Assembly (NCBI RefSeq): GCF_900240945.1
Contig: NZ_OESG01000012.1
Location: forward strand, 620,001 to 684,000
Reading direction: 5' to 3'
Length of the DNA: 64,000 nt
From: Mycobacterium sp. 3519A
GTDB lineage: Bacteria > Actinomycetota > Actinomycetes > Mycobacteriales > Mycobacteriaceae
The notes beneath the pieces were generated by a model, which worked only from the letters and a program-made list of their open reading frames with translations, had not been told where the DNA came from and searched no databases. The translations under genes were made by a program, and so were the position numbers. Shown in pieces: positions 1-14,681 of this stretch (the stretch's first letter is position 1; each line of letters begins with the position of its first letter).

Positions 1-671
1 CCCGCACCACACCCGACGTGCCCATCGGGGTCAACATCGGCAAGACGAAAGCCACGCCCGCCCAGGACGCAGTTGCCGATTACGCCCAAAGTGCCCGTCT
101 GGTGGGCCCGTTGGCCGACTTCCTGGTGGTCAACGTCAGCTCTCCGAACACGCCAGGGCTGCGTGATCTGCAGGCGGTCGAATCGCTGCGGCCGATTCTC
201 GCCGCCGTGAAAGCGGAGACGTCGACGCCGGTTCTGGTCAAGATCGCCCCGGATCTGTCCGATGAGGATGTCGACGAGATCGCGGATCTGGCAGTCGAAT
301 TGGGGTTGGCAGGGATCGTCGCGACGAACACCACGGTGTCGCGCGACGGGCTGGCGACGCCCGGTGTCGAGGCGTTGGGCGCAGGCGGGGTGTCCGGTGC
401 GCCGGTCGCGCAACGGTCCGCCGAGGTGTTGCGCCGGTTGTACCGGCGGGTCGGTGACCGGTTGGTGTTGATCAGCGTCGGCGGCATCCAGACCGCCGAC
501 GACGCGTGGGATCGCATCACGTCGGGCGCGTCACTGCTGCAGGGCTACACCGGCTTCATCTACGACGGCGGCTTGTGGGCCAAGCACATTCACGACGGCA
601 TCGCCCTGAGGCTGCGCGAGGGCGGGTTCGCCTCGCTGGCCGATGCGGTGGGCTCAGGAGTCCCGCGCTAG
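1..671 (+). CDS. pyrD: Dihydroorotate dehydrogenase (quinone), C-terminal part
   Basis: Oxidises dihydroorotate to orotate with FMN, passing electrons to quinone, in pyrimidine synthesis. The frame is open from base 3, so the 5' part lies outside the window. Visible landmarks are the NIGK segment near the start, the FMN/substrate segment [12 protein letters not shown], the VKIAPDL strand, the ATNTT motif, and the C-terminal phosphate-binding segments SVGGI and [10 protein letters not shown]. These fit class 2 (membrane-associated) enzymes. The 3' end overlaps the convergent reductase gene by 18 bp. The order pyrD – reductase – PEBP – peptidase supports a mycobacterial origin. Family assignment is secure. 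Confidence 0.96.
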   Translation, partial: RTTPDVPIGVNIGKTKATPAQDAVADYAQSARLVGPLADFLVVNVSSPNTPGLRDLQAVESLRPILAAVKAETSTPVLVKIAPDLSDEDVDEIADLAVELGLAGIVATNTTVSRDGLATPGVEALGAGGVSGAPVAQRSAEVLRRLYRRVGDRLVLISVGGIQTADDAWDRITSGASLLQGYTGFIYDGGLWAKHIHDGIALRLREGGFASLADAVGSGVPR

Positions 672-1118
672 GTCGAGTCGCACCATCGGCAGCTTCAGAT
701 CCGGGGTGTCGAGCGCGGCCGACATCGCCGCCTGCAGCGTGCGCCATGCCCGCGGATGGTGCCGGGCGTAGCGGTCCAGGGTCTCGTCGACGGCCTGCGG
801 GGTCATCGGCGTCGCGGTCGCGGTCGCATCGCGGCGCAGTCCCACACTCACCCGGACGTGTGGGTCGGCAACGACGTTGCGATACCACTGCGACTTCTCA
901 CCGAACCCCGACACAATGACGTACTGGTCGGGGCCGGGGCGGTCGACCACCTCGAGTACCGCATATCGACGCGCCCCGCTCTTGCGGCCGATGTGCTCGA
1001 GCATCAGCATGCGATGACCGAACAGGACGCCGAGATGCGCCCGGTAGAGCCAGATCGGTGCCCGAACCAGCGTCCGGGTCTGCAGTATCCGCGCGAGAAG
1101 CGCGCTACTTCTGCTCAT
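654..1118 (-). CDS. Deazaflavin (F420)-dependent nitroreductase family protein
   Basis: 154 aa with the compact split-barrel fold of the Ddn/FGD-like F420-dependent reductases. The family core is visible in the order L-E-H-IGRKSG (residues ~41-49), R-Y-AVLEVV, and a [13 protein letters not shown] segment (~69-80), followed by the D-P-x-V strand. Members use reduced F420 to reduce nitro compounds, quinones and other electrophiles; the substrate here cannot be read. The start overlaps the end of the downstream-lying PEBP gene by 14 bp, so the two minus-strand genes are probably co-transcribed. The ATG start gives the usual short N-terminal helix. Confidence 0.85.
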   Translation of the reverse strand: MSRSSALLARILQTRTLVRAPIWLYRAHLGVLFGHRMLMLEHIGRKSGARRYAVLEVVDRPGPDQYVIVSGFGEKSQWYRNVVADPHVRVSVGLRRDATATATPMTPQAVDETLDRYARHHPRAWRTLQAAMSAALDTPDLKLPMVRLDLARDS

Positions 1119-1635
1119 ACGTGCCGTGGATGACGGCCCGCGCGATTGCGTTCATGAACAGGTTGAAGCCCAGGTAGGCCGGGCTGGCGTCACCGTCGAC
1201 CTCGAGTTTGTCGACCTTGACGGCATGCACCGCGATGAAGTACCGGTGCACACCGTGGCCCTGTGGCGGCGCGGCGCCGATGAAGCGGCTGAGTCCCGCG
1301 TCGTTGCGCAAAGTGATTGCGCCACCTGGCAATTCGCTGCCGTCGCCGGCGTTGGCAGCCAGTTCGGTGACGGTGGCGGGCAGGTTGGCGACGGCCCAGT
1401 GCCAGAAGCCCGATGCCGTCGGCGCGTCGGGGTCGTACACCGTCACGGCGAAGCTGCGGGTCTCCTCGGGGAAGCCGGACCACGACAGCTGCGGTGAGAC
1501 ATCGTTGCCTCCCGCGCCCATGATGCCGCTGACCTGGTCGTTGCTCAGGGGCTGGCCGTCGGTGACCGACTCCGAGGTCAGCGTGAACGACGGCAGCTTC
1601 GGCAGGAAGTCGTAGGGGTTGTAGTCAAACGCCAT
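1105..1635 (-). CDS. YbhB/YbcL family PEBP (Raf kinase inhibitor-like) protein
   Basis: 176 aa phosphatidylethanolamine-binding-protein fold, like M. tuberculosis Rv2140c (TB18.6). Visible hallmarks are [13 protein letters not shown] (ligand-pocket loop), the [14 protein letters not shown] motif, the [10 protein letters not shown] segment, and a C-terminal helix ending near HGTYEQK. The family binds small anionic ligands; its physiological role in bacteria is unclear. The start is the ATG preceded by an AGGA-type site on the minus strand. It lies 22 bp downstream of the M20 peptidase stop and overlaps the reductase gene, suggesting a three-gene transcript. Confidence 0.9.
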   Translation of the reverse strand: MAFDYNPYDFLPKLPSFTLTSESVTDGQPLSNDQVSGIMGAGGNDVSPQLSWSGFPEETRSFAVTVYDPDAPTASGFWHWAVANLPATVTELAANAGDGSELPGGAITLRNDAGLSRFIGAAPPQGHGVHRYFIAVHAVKVDKLEVDGDASPAYLGFNLFMNAIARAVIHGTYEQK

Positions 1636-1657
1636 GGTGGGTCGTCCTTTCTGGTGG

Positions 1658-3010
1658 TCAGCAGTGCAGAAGGAAGTGCTCGAGAACCTGGGTGCCGAAC
1701 TTCAATGCGTCAACGGGTACCCGCTCGTCGACGCCGTGGAACAGCGCGGTGAAGTCCAGATCCGGCGGCAGTTGCAGCGGCGCGAACCCGAAGCAGCGAA
1801 TTCCCAACTGCATGAACGCCTTTGCGTCGGTGCCGCCGGAAAGCATGTAGGGCACAATGCGCGCGTCCGGGTCAACGGACAGGATCGCGCCGTTCATGGC
1901 GTCCACCAGGTCGCCGTCGAACGTGGTCTCGTACGACGGCAGTTCGGTGATCCACTCGCGCGTCACGTCGGGGCCGATGATCTCGTCGACCTCGCGCTCG
2001 AAGGCTTCCCGCCGACCGGGCAGGATGCGGCAGTCGACCACCGACTCGGCGGTGGCCGGGATGACGTTGGCCTTGTAACCGGCCTTCAGCATGGTGGGGT
2101 TGGCGGTGTCGCGCAGCGTGGCGCCGACGACGCGGGCGATCGGCCCGAGCTTGGCGATGGTGCCCGCCAGGTCGGGCGAGTCGACGTCGAACTGGTAGCC
2201 GGTCTCCTCGGTGATGGCCTGCAGGAACTGGCTGACGGCGTCGGTCATCACCAGCGGGAACTCGTGGCGGCCGAGTTTGGCGGTGGCCTCGGCAACCGCG
2301 GTGACGGCGTTGTGGTCGTGGATCATCGAGCCGTGACCGGCGAAGCTGCGCGCGGTCAGCTTCATCCACATCATCGACTTCTCGGCGGTCTCGACCAGGT
2401 ACAGCCGCCGCTCACCGCCGTCCTTGCGGGGCACGGTCAGCGAGAACCCGCCGACCTCGCCGACGGCCTCGGTGACGCCTTCGAACAGCTCCGGCCGGTT
2501 GTTGACCAGCCAATGGGCGCCGTATTTCCCGCCTGCCTCCTCATCGGAGACGAACGCGAACACCAGATCGCGGGGCGGCACGATGCCTGCCCGTTTGAAG
2601 TGCCTGGCGATCGCGATGAGCATGCCGCACATGTCCTTCATGTCGACCGCGCCGCGACCCCACACGTAGCCGTCCTCGATGGCCCCGGAGAACGGGTGCA
2701 CGCTCCAATCCGAGGCCTCCGCGGGCACCACGTCGAGGTGACCGTGCAGCAGCAGCGCGCCGCGCTCGGGGTTGGCGCCCTCGAGCCTGGCGAACACGTT
2801 TCCCCGGCCCGGTGCGCCTGCCTCCACGTACTGGGTGGTGTAACCGACCTCCTCAAGCTGTTCGGCCACCCAGCGGGCGCATTCGGCCTCGCCTTTGGTG
2901 GTTTCGGGTTCGCCGGTGTTCGACGTGTCGAAGCGGATGAGCGCGCTGACGAGGTCGACCACCTCGTCTTCGGAGTTGGGGGGAGGCGTCACAGTCACCA
3001 TTCGTACCAT
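1658..3010 (-). CDS. M20/M25/M40 family metallopeptidase (Rv2141c-like)
   Basis: 450 aa zinc aminoacylase/carboxypeptidase-like hydrolase (ArgE/DapE/CPG2 superfamily). Metal-site motifs are visible in order: [11 protein letters not shown] (His/Asp), [10 protein letters not shown] (bridging Asp), SDEEAGG (catalytic Glu plus metal Glu), and a C-terminal GGTDAK and F-HG-DE segment (last metal His). The lid domain lies between, around the AGHGS motif. The substrate is not predictable; the M. tuberculosis counterpart is annotated only as a peptidase. Several in-frame starts exist (ATG 3010, ATG 3001, GTG 2995); the longest is given. tRNA-Leu lies just upstream on the other strand. Confidence 0.92.
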   Translation of the reverse strand: MVRMVTVTPPPNSEDEVVDLVSALIRFDTSNTGEPETTKGEAECARWVAEQLEEVGYTTQYVEAGAPGRGNVFARLEGANPERGALLLHGHLDVVPAEASDWSVHPFSGAIEDGYVWGRGAVDMKDMCGMLIAIARHFKRAGIVPPRDLVFAFVSDEEAGGKYGAHWLVNNRPELFEGVTEAVGEVGGFSLTVPRKDGGERRLYLVETAEKSMMWMKLTARSFAGHGSMIHDHNAVTAVAEATAKLGRHEFPLVMTDAVSQFLQAITEETGYQFDVDSPDLAGTIAKLGPIARVVGATLRDTANPTMLKAGYKANVIPATAESVVDCRILPGRREAFEREVDEIIGPDVTREWITELPSYETTFDGDLVDAMNGAILSVDPDARIVPYMLSGGTDAKAFMQLGIRCFGFAPLQLPPDLDFTALFHGVDERVPVDALKFGTQVLEHFLLHC

Positions 3011-3071
3011 TGAGAGGACCGTTCGGTTTGGGCGCGGGCTGTCTCATCCGATAGCCTTAGCTGCCCAACTG

Positions 3072-3157
3072 GTCCGAGTGGCGGAATGGCAGACGCGCTA
3101 GCTTGAGGTGCTAGTGCCCTATTAACGGGCGTGGGGGTTCAAGTCCCCCCTCGGACA
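3072..3157 (+). tRNA. tRNA-Leu (anticodon GAG)
   Basis: A full class II (long variable arm) cloverleaf can be folded. The 7-bp acceptor stem is gtccgag (3072-3078) with ctcggac (3150-3156), discriminator A at 3157. The anticodon stem ctagc/gctag encloses loop ttgaggt with anticodon GAG at positions 34-36. A variable arm of the form gccc...gggc follows, then a T-arm with the GTTCAAG loop. The next bases are CCC, so CCA is not encoded. It reads CUC/CUU leucine codons. It sits at the junction between the conserved pyrD block and the accessory region. Confidence 0.97.
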
Positions 3158-3491
3158 CCCGACTGAGGCGAGTGAAGTGAATGCTCGCATTCACTTCCGA
3201 GCCGATGGAGTGTGTTGAGCGGCGAAGCCGCAATCACACACGACCAAGCCGTGCGAAAGCGATAGCGCTCGCTTTTCGAGGCGCTCCGCGGCGCGGCACC
3301 GCAAAGTGGCAGTCAAGTCCTCAACGGCCTCATCCTCGAACGGACTACGTGCTGCCGCCGGAGCGGACAGCAAAGTGCAGTAGTGCGCTACTGAGTTCGG
3401 CCCGGCCCCACGGCAGCACGATTCCTCGTATTGCACGACACCACAGTGGGCCGGGTTTACCAGCGTCGGCCGACACGGATTGGGGACGACG
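3158..3491. other. Intergenic region after tRNA-Leu with a 24-bp perfect palindrome
   Basis: About 330 bp without a supported gene. The only clear structure is a perfect palindrome at 3174-3197: an 11-nt arm reading gaagtgaatgc, a 2-nt centre, and its exact complement. It begins 17 bp after the tRNA end. It could be a processing/termination hairpin for the tRNA transcript or a protein-binding site. No U-tract follows on the plus strand, so a classical intrinsic terminator is not supported. The rest should hold the promoter of the PE-PPE-domain gene, but I see no convincing -35/-10 pair. Confidence 0.6.
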
Positions 3492-5102
3492 ATGGGTACC
3501 GCAAAATATGTCGGCCGTGTGGGGGCATTGGCTGTCGCACTGGGAGTGGCAGCCGCGAGCGTACCGGCAGCGACGCCGACGGTGTCACCGAACGTAGGGC
3601 TAACGGCGGATTCGACGGCGTTAGTCGTGTGCGGCCTCGGTTGCCCGACACCAGACGCCTACTTTGTTGACAGCATGATGGACCGATTCGTCACGCCGAC
3701 GCATCCGGGCCAGACCCTCACACCGGTCGGGGTGACCGGGCCCACGGACTCCTTTCCCCTACTGGGGATCTTGCGACTTATCGCGAGTCTGACAGGGGAT
3801 CCGAAGGTCGTTCCGAATTTGTGGCCGGACGAACCGTGGTGGAAACTCACGGGGCTGTTCGACCGCACCAACGATCAGGCGGTGGCCGCCGGGGTGAGCG
3901 ATCTCGAGGCGGCGATGGCCGCGCACGGCAATGACCATCTGGTGATTGCCGGCGAGTCGGGGGGCGCCGCTGTCGTAGTAGCGGAGAAGCGCAAGCTCGC
4001 CGCTCAGTACCCGAAAGGCACTACCGCGCCGGACATCAGCTTTGTGCTGGTCGGTGACCCGAGTGTGCCCAACGGCGGCCTCAATTCGCGGTTCCCGGGC
4101 TTCCCCAGTTTCTTCCTTGGTACGTTCACCAGCGCCGAGCCCACCGATACGCAGTTCCACACCGACGTCGTCATCCGCCAGTACGACATGGCTTCCGACT
4201 TCCCGCTGTATCCACTCAACTTCGTCGCAGACCTGAACGCCGTGCTGGGGTTCTTCTATGTGCACACGTATCCGTTCGACGTCGGCCTGCCTGCCGACCC
4301 CACGAAGTCGCCTGCGTATCAAGGTACGTACGGCGACTCCAGTTACTACTTCTTCCCGACCGACGAACTGCCGTTATTCGCACCTCTGCGCCAGGTGGGA
4401 GTGCCCGAAGGGTTGATTGATGTGGTCGAGCCGTTTTTCCGGGTACTGGTGGAAATGGGTTACGACCGCAGCATCCCGGTGTGGGAACCCACCCGGGCGC
4501 GGCTGATTCCGGCGCTAGACCCGGCGAAGGTGGTCACCGACCTCGCCGCCGCTGTCGGCGAAGGCGCGAACAACGCCGTCGCCCTGGTAAGTAACCCGTC
4601 GAAACTGATCCCGACGATCCCCCCGCCGATCGTGGCCAATGTGGCGACCCTGGTGTCGATGCTGCAGACGGTCGCGGCACGACAGACGCCGACCACGACC
4701 GTCAGCCCGATCAAGCCCGCCGCCGGTGGACTGCCGTCCGCCGCTTCTGCGCCGGTCACTCTCGCGGCACCGGCCGGCAATAGCGGAAAGGCGGATGTCT
4801 CTCCATCGGTGGAGTCGACCGGCACTCAGTCCCGCTCCGAGCGGGTGACGTCGACGAAAAAGAAGGCAGCGGTGCGCGCGCCAGAGCCGTCGGACGGTGA
4901 CGCCAAAGCAGAGACGCCGAAGCCCATTGTGCGGCCAATGAAACGTCGGCCGGCGGTGCGCGATTCGCTCGAGGTGGGCAAGCAGATACGCGATCCGGTG
5001 CGCCACATGGGTCGGGGTCGCCATAACAACGAGGCCGACGGTGACACCGTGAGCGGCGAATCGCCCTCGGCGTCGTCGGGCGGTGACAGCGGCGGGTCTT
5101 AG
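3492..5102 (+). CDS. PE-PPE domain-containing secreted hydrolase-like protein
   Basis: 536 aa from the ATG at 3492, which has GGGGAC just upstream; a TTG at 3480 is in frame but less likely. Residues ~5-30 form an Ala-rich, signal-peptide-like hydrophobic segment. The core (~45-290) matches the PE-PPE (alpha/beta hydrolase, serine-esterase type) domain, with the nucleophile-elbow pattern G-E-S-G-G and an Asp-containing LVGDPSVPNGG loop. No PE or PPE N-terminal domain is present. From ~390 on, the protein is Ala/Pro/Thr-rich and then basic, probably disordered. Relatives have esterase or acyltransferase activity on cell-envelope lipids; the substrate here is unknown. Confidence 0.85.
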   Translation: MGTAKYVGRVGALAVALGVAAASVPAATPTVSPNVGLTADSTALVVCGLGCPTPDAYFVDSMMDRFVTPTHPGQTLTPVGVTGPTDSFPLLGILRLIASLTGDPKVVPNLWPDEPWWKLTGLFDRTNDQAVAAGVSDLEAAMAAHGNDHLVIAGESGGAAVVVAEKRKLAAQYPKGTTAPDISFVLVGDPSVPNGGLNSRFPGFPSFFLGTFTSAEPTDTQFHTDVVIRQYDMASDFPLYPLNFVADLNAVLGFFYVHTYPFDVGLPADPTKSPAYQGTYGDSSYYFFPTDELPLFAPLRQVGVPEGLIDVVEPFFRVLVEMGYDRSIPVWEPTRARLIPALDPAKVVTDLAAAVGEGANNAVALVSNPSKLIPTIPPPIVANVATLVSMLQTVAARQTPTTTVSPIKPAAGGLPSAASAPVTLAAPAGNSGKADVSPSVESTGTQSRSERVTSTKKKAAVRAPEPSDGDAKAETPKPIVRPMKRRPAVRDSLEVGKQIRDPVRHMGRGRHNNEADGDTVSGESPSASSGGDSGGS

Positions 5103-5130
5103 GAAGCCAAACGATTCCGCCATCACACCT

Positions 5131-5949
5131 TCATGCCTCGTTCGGCATGTTCGTCCAGCCCTTGCCGTCGGCACGGGCATACCACCCCGCAGCGGCCAGC
5201 GTGCCGCCGTCCACAGGGATCGTGTGCCCGGTGACGAAGCGGGCGTCGTCGGACGCGAGGAACTCCACGACGGCCGCGTAGTCGTCGGGCCTGCCGAACC
5301 GGCCGACCGGGATCCACGTCCTGATCAAGTCGGGGTCGCGGCCGCGCAGCATCAGCGCGGCGGGCGTCTGCGCGGTGTCGGCGAGGTCCGGGGCGATCGC
5401 GTTGACCCGTATCCCGTGCTGCGCGACGTCGACTGCCAGGCTGCGGGTGAACGCCACCACGCCCGCGTTGAATGCCGCATACGGCGCGGCGTACGGGATG
5501 CCGCGAAACGCCTCCACGGTCGCGTTGTTGACGATCACGCCTCCTTCCCGCTCGACCATCGCGGGCAATACGGCGTGGCACATGCGGAGCACATGCAGCA
5601 GGTTCAGTTCGTAGAGGGTCTGCCACTGCTCCTCAGTGCTGTGCAGGAAGTCGCGGGCCGCGGGCCGAAAGTCGCCGACGTTGTTGACCAGGATGTCGAT
5701 ACGTGAATCAGCAACGGCCAGAGCCGTTTTGGTCACTGCAGTCACGACGTCGCGGTCGCGGATGTCCCCGACGACGGTGGTGCATGATCCGCCCCGTGCG
5801 GTGATTTCGTCGCGGGTGGCCGACGCCGCCTCGCCGTCGATGTCGTTGAGTACGACATGCGCACCCGCCACGGCCAGTCGCCTGCTGATGCCGCCACCGA
5901 TGCCGAGTGCCCCACCCGTGACGATCGCGACCTGTCCCGAGAACCGCAT
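5131..5949 (-). CDS. SDR family oxidoreductase with atypical active site
   Basis: 272 aa Rossmann-fold short-chain dehydrogenase. The NAD(P)-binding TGGALGIGGG (11-20), D37, the GDI segment (61-63) and NNVGD (89-93) are present. The catalytic region departs from the family: Y157 is followed by AAFN, so the usual Lys at +4 is Asn161, and the usual Ser 13 residues before Tyr is Thr144. The C-terminus keeps the VTGHTIPVDGG motif. It may therefore be a poor dehydrogenase or use an altered proton relay. The gene is convergent with the PE-PPE-domain gene and divergent from the FAD-linked oxidase, with 56 bp between their starts. Confidence 0.85.
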   Translation of the reverse strand: MRFSGQVAIVTGGALGIGGGISRRLAVAGAHVVLNDIDGEAASATRDEITARGGSCTTVVGDIRDRDVVTAVTKTALAVADSRIDILVNNVGDFRPAARDFLHSTEEQWQTLYELNLLHVLRMCHAVLPAMVEREGGVIVNNATVEAFRGIPYAAPYAAFNAGVVAFTRSLAVDVAQHGIRVNAIAPDLADTAQTPAALMLRGRDPDLIRTWIPVGRFGRPDDYAAVVEFLASDDARFVTGHTIPVDGGTLAAAGWYARADGKGWTNMPNEA

Positions 5950-6005
5950 CGGGACAGTCTCACAAACCGAGCCGCATCCCAGTTGGAGGACGAGACAATT
6001 AGGTC

Positions 6006-7799
6006 ATGTCAGGGGGCGCGCTCGAATCGGATCTTCGTAGGCTCATCGGCCCCGACGCGGTCTCGGTAGACGCGTCTACCCGCCTCGCGGCCGGAACAGA
6101 CTTCGTCACCCAACGCGGTGTACCTCTCGCGGTCGTGCGACCTACTTCGAGCGATCACGTCGCGGCACTGCTGGACTATGCCGGCGGGCGGGGCATCAAA
6201 GTCGTCCCACGCGGCGCGGCGACGAATCTGTCGGCGGCGGTCGCACCGGGCGACGACGCCCTCGTGATGGATCTGGCACGAATGAATCGGATCCTCGACA
6301 TCGACGCGGAAGCACGTCGCGCGGTCATCGAGCCGGGGGTAGTCAACGCCGATCTCAAGGCCGCCGCCCTCGCGCAAGGTTTGGTGTACGCGCCAGATCC
6401 AGCGTCCGCCCCGATTTCGACGATCGGCGGCAACATAGCCGAAAACGCGGGCGGCCCCGCGTGTATCAAGTACGGGGTCACGTTCCACCACGTGATCGCG
6501 TTGGACGTCGCGCTGGGCGACGGCCGCGTGGTCACCTTGAGCGACGATGACGACGTCGACCTACTCGGTGTGGTGATCGGGTCCGAGGGCATCCTTGGCG
6601 TCGTCACTCGTGCGGTCCTCAACCTGATACCGATCGCGGCAGCGCGTTGGACAGCACTGGTGTCCTTCGACCGCGTCGAGGAAGCCACACATACGGTGTC
6701 GGAGATCATTGCCGCGGGGGTACTTCCAGCCGCGTTGGAGCTGTGCGACAAGCGGGCCATGGAGGTCATGGAGGGCTATCTGCCGTCCGGCTATCCGTTG
6801 AACAAGGCCGCGATGCTCATTGTCGAACTCGACGGCACACACGATGAGGTCGGCCGAGACACCCCTGTGATCGAAAACATCCTGCGGCGAAGGGATCACG
6901 AGCTTCGTACCGCGGTCGACGAGGCCGAACGCGCGGCGCTATGGGCGGGTCGGCTCGCGACGGGATTCGCGGTGCGCGAGGTGGGTAAGGCGTACTACAT
7001 CTGTGATTCAACGGTGCCCCGCCAATGGGTGCCCGAGTTGATGACTCGCAGCGCAGAGATCGCGGCAGGCGCTGGATTGGACGCCATGATCCTGGGGCAT
7101 GCCGGCGATGGAAACCTGCACCCGGTTCTTTTCTATGACCCAGACGAACTCGGCACTGTGGAGGCGGCCGCTGAGGCGATCGCCGATGCGGCGCTCGAAC
7201 TCGGTGGCACGCTCACCGGTGAGCACGGAATCGGTACTGCGAAGCGGGACCTGATGCGTCGAGTGTTCACCCCGCCAGAGCTCGCAGCGTTCCTGGCGAT
7301 CAAGCACGCATTCGATCCCGACGACCTACTCAACCCCGGCGTCATGTTGCCCACGCCAGTGCACCCCGAGCCTGACCTCAAGAAGTTTGGTGACGCGGTG
7401 ACAGCAGCACTCTCGGGGCGTCGAAATACCTTGCCGGCTCCGCGCATTGGATGCGATACCGACATTGCGATCGACACTGAGAACATGAGCGTCAGCGCGG
7501 GCGGCGACGCGGCCTGTCGCGACGTGGCTGCTGCGGCCAGGGCCGCTGGACTGTCGTGTGTGGCCATGGAGTGCGACGGGAACGTGGCCGACGCGATCGA
7601 GCGCACGGGGCACCGGCAGCCGGCGCGAAGGGCGCTCCTCGGTGTCGAGGCGGTGCTGAACGACGGACACCACGTGAAGTTCGGCAGCGCAGCCATGAAG
7701 GACGTTGCGGGACTGGATGCCAAGCGACTCGTCGCGGGCGGCGCCGGCGAATTCGGCCGACTCACCCGCGCGGTTCTTAGGGCGATCCCACAACGGTGA
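6006..7799 (+). CDS. FAD-linked oxidase: GlcD-like with GlcE-like C-terminal segment
   Basis: 597 aa. Residues 1-~460 match GlcD-type FAD-linked 2-hydroxyacid oxidases/dehydrogenases. There is a PCMH FAD-binding domain with VPRGAATN, ISTIGGNIAENAGG and GSEGILGVVT, then the C-terminal substrate domain with ILGHAGDGNLHP and LTGEHGIGTAK. After a short linker, ~130 residues end in LNDGHHVKFGSAAMKDVAGLDAKR-type sequence. That resembles the second half of the GlcE FAD-binding domain (RFGGxVMKNVAGYD...). So it looks like GlcD fused to part of GlcE. Likely reaction: glycolate/lactate-type oxidation, but the acceptor and substrate are not evident. It is followed by ctaD on the same strand, 68 bp away. 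Confidence 0.88.
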   Translation: MSGGALESDLRRLIGPDAVSVDASTRLAAGTDFVTQRGVPLAVVRPTSSDHVAALLDYAGGRGIKVVPRGAATNLSAAVAPGDDALVMDLARMNRILDIDAEARRAVIEPGVVNADLKAAALAQGLVYAPDPASAPISTIGGNIAENAGGPACIKYGVTFHHVIALDVALGDGRVVTLSDDDDVDLLGVVIGSEGILGVVTRAVLNLIPIAAARWTALVSFDRVEEATHTVSEIIAAGVLPAALELCDKRAMEVMEGYLPSGYPLNKAAMLIVELDGTHDEVGRDTPVIENILRRRDHELRTAVDEAERAALWAGRLATGFAVREVGKAYYICDSTVPRQWVPELMTRSAEIAAGAGLDAMILGHAGDGNLHPVLFYDPDELGTVEAAAEAIADAALELGGTLTGEHGIGTAKRDLMRRVFTPPELAAFLAIKHAFDPDDLLNPGVMLPTPVHPEPDLKKFGDAVTAALSGRRNTLPAPRIGCDTDIAIDTENMSVSAGGDAACRDVAAAARAAGLSCVAMECDGNVADAIERTGHRQPARRALLGVEAVLNDGHHVKFGSAAMKDVAGLDAKRLVAGGAGEFGRLTRAVLRAIPQR

Positions 7800-7837
7800 C
7801 CTAAGTCCCTTGCGGGGCGTGTCGGCGCCGGTGGTGA

Positions 7838-13452
<5,615 letters not shown>

Positions 13453-13529
13453 GAGGCCATGGTGGGTGAGCTATGTTTCGCGTTGCTTTGCGGCGACGTT
13501 ATCGCGGTGAAAACTGATCCTCACCCGGT

Positions 13530-13556
13530 CACAAGCGCCGCGGTGAGCGGCGTGTG
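13530..13556 (-). terminator. GC hairpin after cax (possible terminator)
   Basis: CACA-(ag)-CGCCGC, a 5-nt loop, then GCGGCG-TGTG can pair, giving a 10-bp stem with a 2-nt bulge. It lies directly after the cax stop codon in the direction of transcription and before the nitrate reductase start. There is no U-tract, so it would be a mycobacterial-type, U-less hairpin at best. Confidence 0.35.
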
Positions 13557-13562
13557 CCCAGG

Positions 13563-14672
13563 TCAGACGAAATAGAACGTGAGCCCGACCACAGCGTAGA
13601 TGGCGAGCAGCTGCAACCCCTCGTACCAGGTCGACTCGCCACGCTGGGTGACCTCGTTGGCGATGATGACCGCCAGGAAGATGGCGCCGATCTCAAAGCC
13701 GTTGAACACCAAAGCCATTGGGAACGGGCCGATGAAAAACGACGCCAGCACCAGCACCGGAGCGACGAACAGCGCGATCTGCGCCGCCGATCCCACCGCG
13801 ATGTTGATCGAGATGTCCATCTTGTCGCGGGCCGCGAAGTACACCGCGACCCAGTGTTCGGCGGCGTTGCCGACGATCGCCACCACGATGACGCCGACGA
13901 AGAACGGTGACAGCCCGATCGCGTCCGACGCCTCGGTGATGGAGTGCACCAGGATTTCCGACATCCAGCCGACCGCGGCACCCGCGATGGCCAGCATCAA
14001 TACGCTTCTGCGCACCGACCACGGTTCGCCGTCGTGGTCGTCGTCGCCGTGCGGGTTGAACAGGTGCGAGTGGGTCTTCAACGAGAACACCAGCCCGGCG
14101 GCGTACGACAGCAGCAGCACGATCGCGACGCCGACCGACAGCGCCTGCAGGTCGCTGGGAAACGCCACCGCCTTCGCCGTCGGGCTGGGCAGCCCACCGC
14201 CCGCGACCAGCTCGAAGATCGCGGGCATCACCAGCGCGACCGTGGCAAGCAGCAGCATCAGTGACTGCGCGGTGGCGGCGCGCAGTTCGAAGTGCTGTCG
14301 CTCCCGTTTCAGCCCGCCTGCCAGCATCGACATGCCCAGGACCAGCAGGATGTTGCCCAGGATCGAGCCGACGAGTGAGGCCTTGACCACCTCCTGCAGC
14401 CCGGCGCTGAGGGCGAACAGCGCGATGATCAGCTCGGGCGCGTTGCCGAACGTGACGTTGAGCAGGCCGCCGATCCCCGGACCCGACCGCGCGGCCAGTT
14501 CCTCGGTGGCACGGCCCATCAGCGCGGCGGTCGGAATCACGCCCAGCGCCGAGGCGAAGAACACCAGCACGGCGTCGGCGTGCGTGAACTCCAGGACGAT
14601 CGCGACCGGGATCAGCGGTACGAGCAGATAGGGCCAGCCTTCGCCCGTCAGCACATACGGCTTGCCCGCCAT
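13563..14672 (-). CDS. Calcium/proton antiporter (CaCA/CAX family)
   Basis: 369 aa with about 10-11 membrane segments. The duplicated alpha repeats that form the ion path are visible: GLLNVTFGNAPELIIALFAL in the first half and VAIVGNAAEHWVAV in the second, with the acidic N-A-P/A-E core. A His/Asp-rich cytosolic loop (HSHLFNPHGDDDHDG) separates the halves, a possible Ca2+-sensing stretch. It should export Ca2+ in exchange for H+. It starts 9 bp after the usp stop and is probably the last gene of the tctC-tctB-tctA-usp-cax transcript. Assignment to CAX rather than K+-dependent exchangers rests on the GNAPE pattern. Confidence 0.9.
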   Translation of the reverse strand: MAGKPYVLTGEGWPYLLVPLIPVAIVLEFTHADAVLVFFASALGVIPTAALMGRATEELAARSGPGIGGLLNVTFGNAPELIIALFALSAGLQEVVKASLVGSILGNILLVLGMSMLAGGLKRERQHFELRAATAQSLMLLLATVALVMPAIFELVAGGGLPSPTAKAVAFPSDLQALSVGVAIVLLLSYAAGLVFSLKTHSHLFNPHGDDDHDGEPWSVRRSVLMLAIAGAAVGWMSEILVHSITEASDAIGLSPFFVGVIVVAIVGNAAEHWVAVYFAARDKMDISINIAVGSAAQIALFVAPVLVLASFFIGPFPMALVFNGFEIGAIFLAVIIANEVTQRGESTWYEGLQLLAIYAVVGLTFYFV

Positions 14673-14681
14673 GAACGCTGC

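Noticed and set aside
1634..3013. 459-codon plus-strand open frame antisense to the M20 peptidase
   Set aside because: It is a chance opening opposite a gene with clear metal-site motifs. The translation is low-complexity and matches no family.
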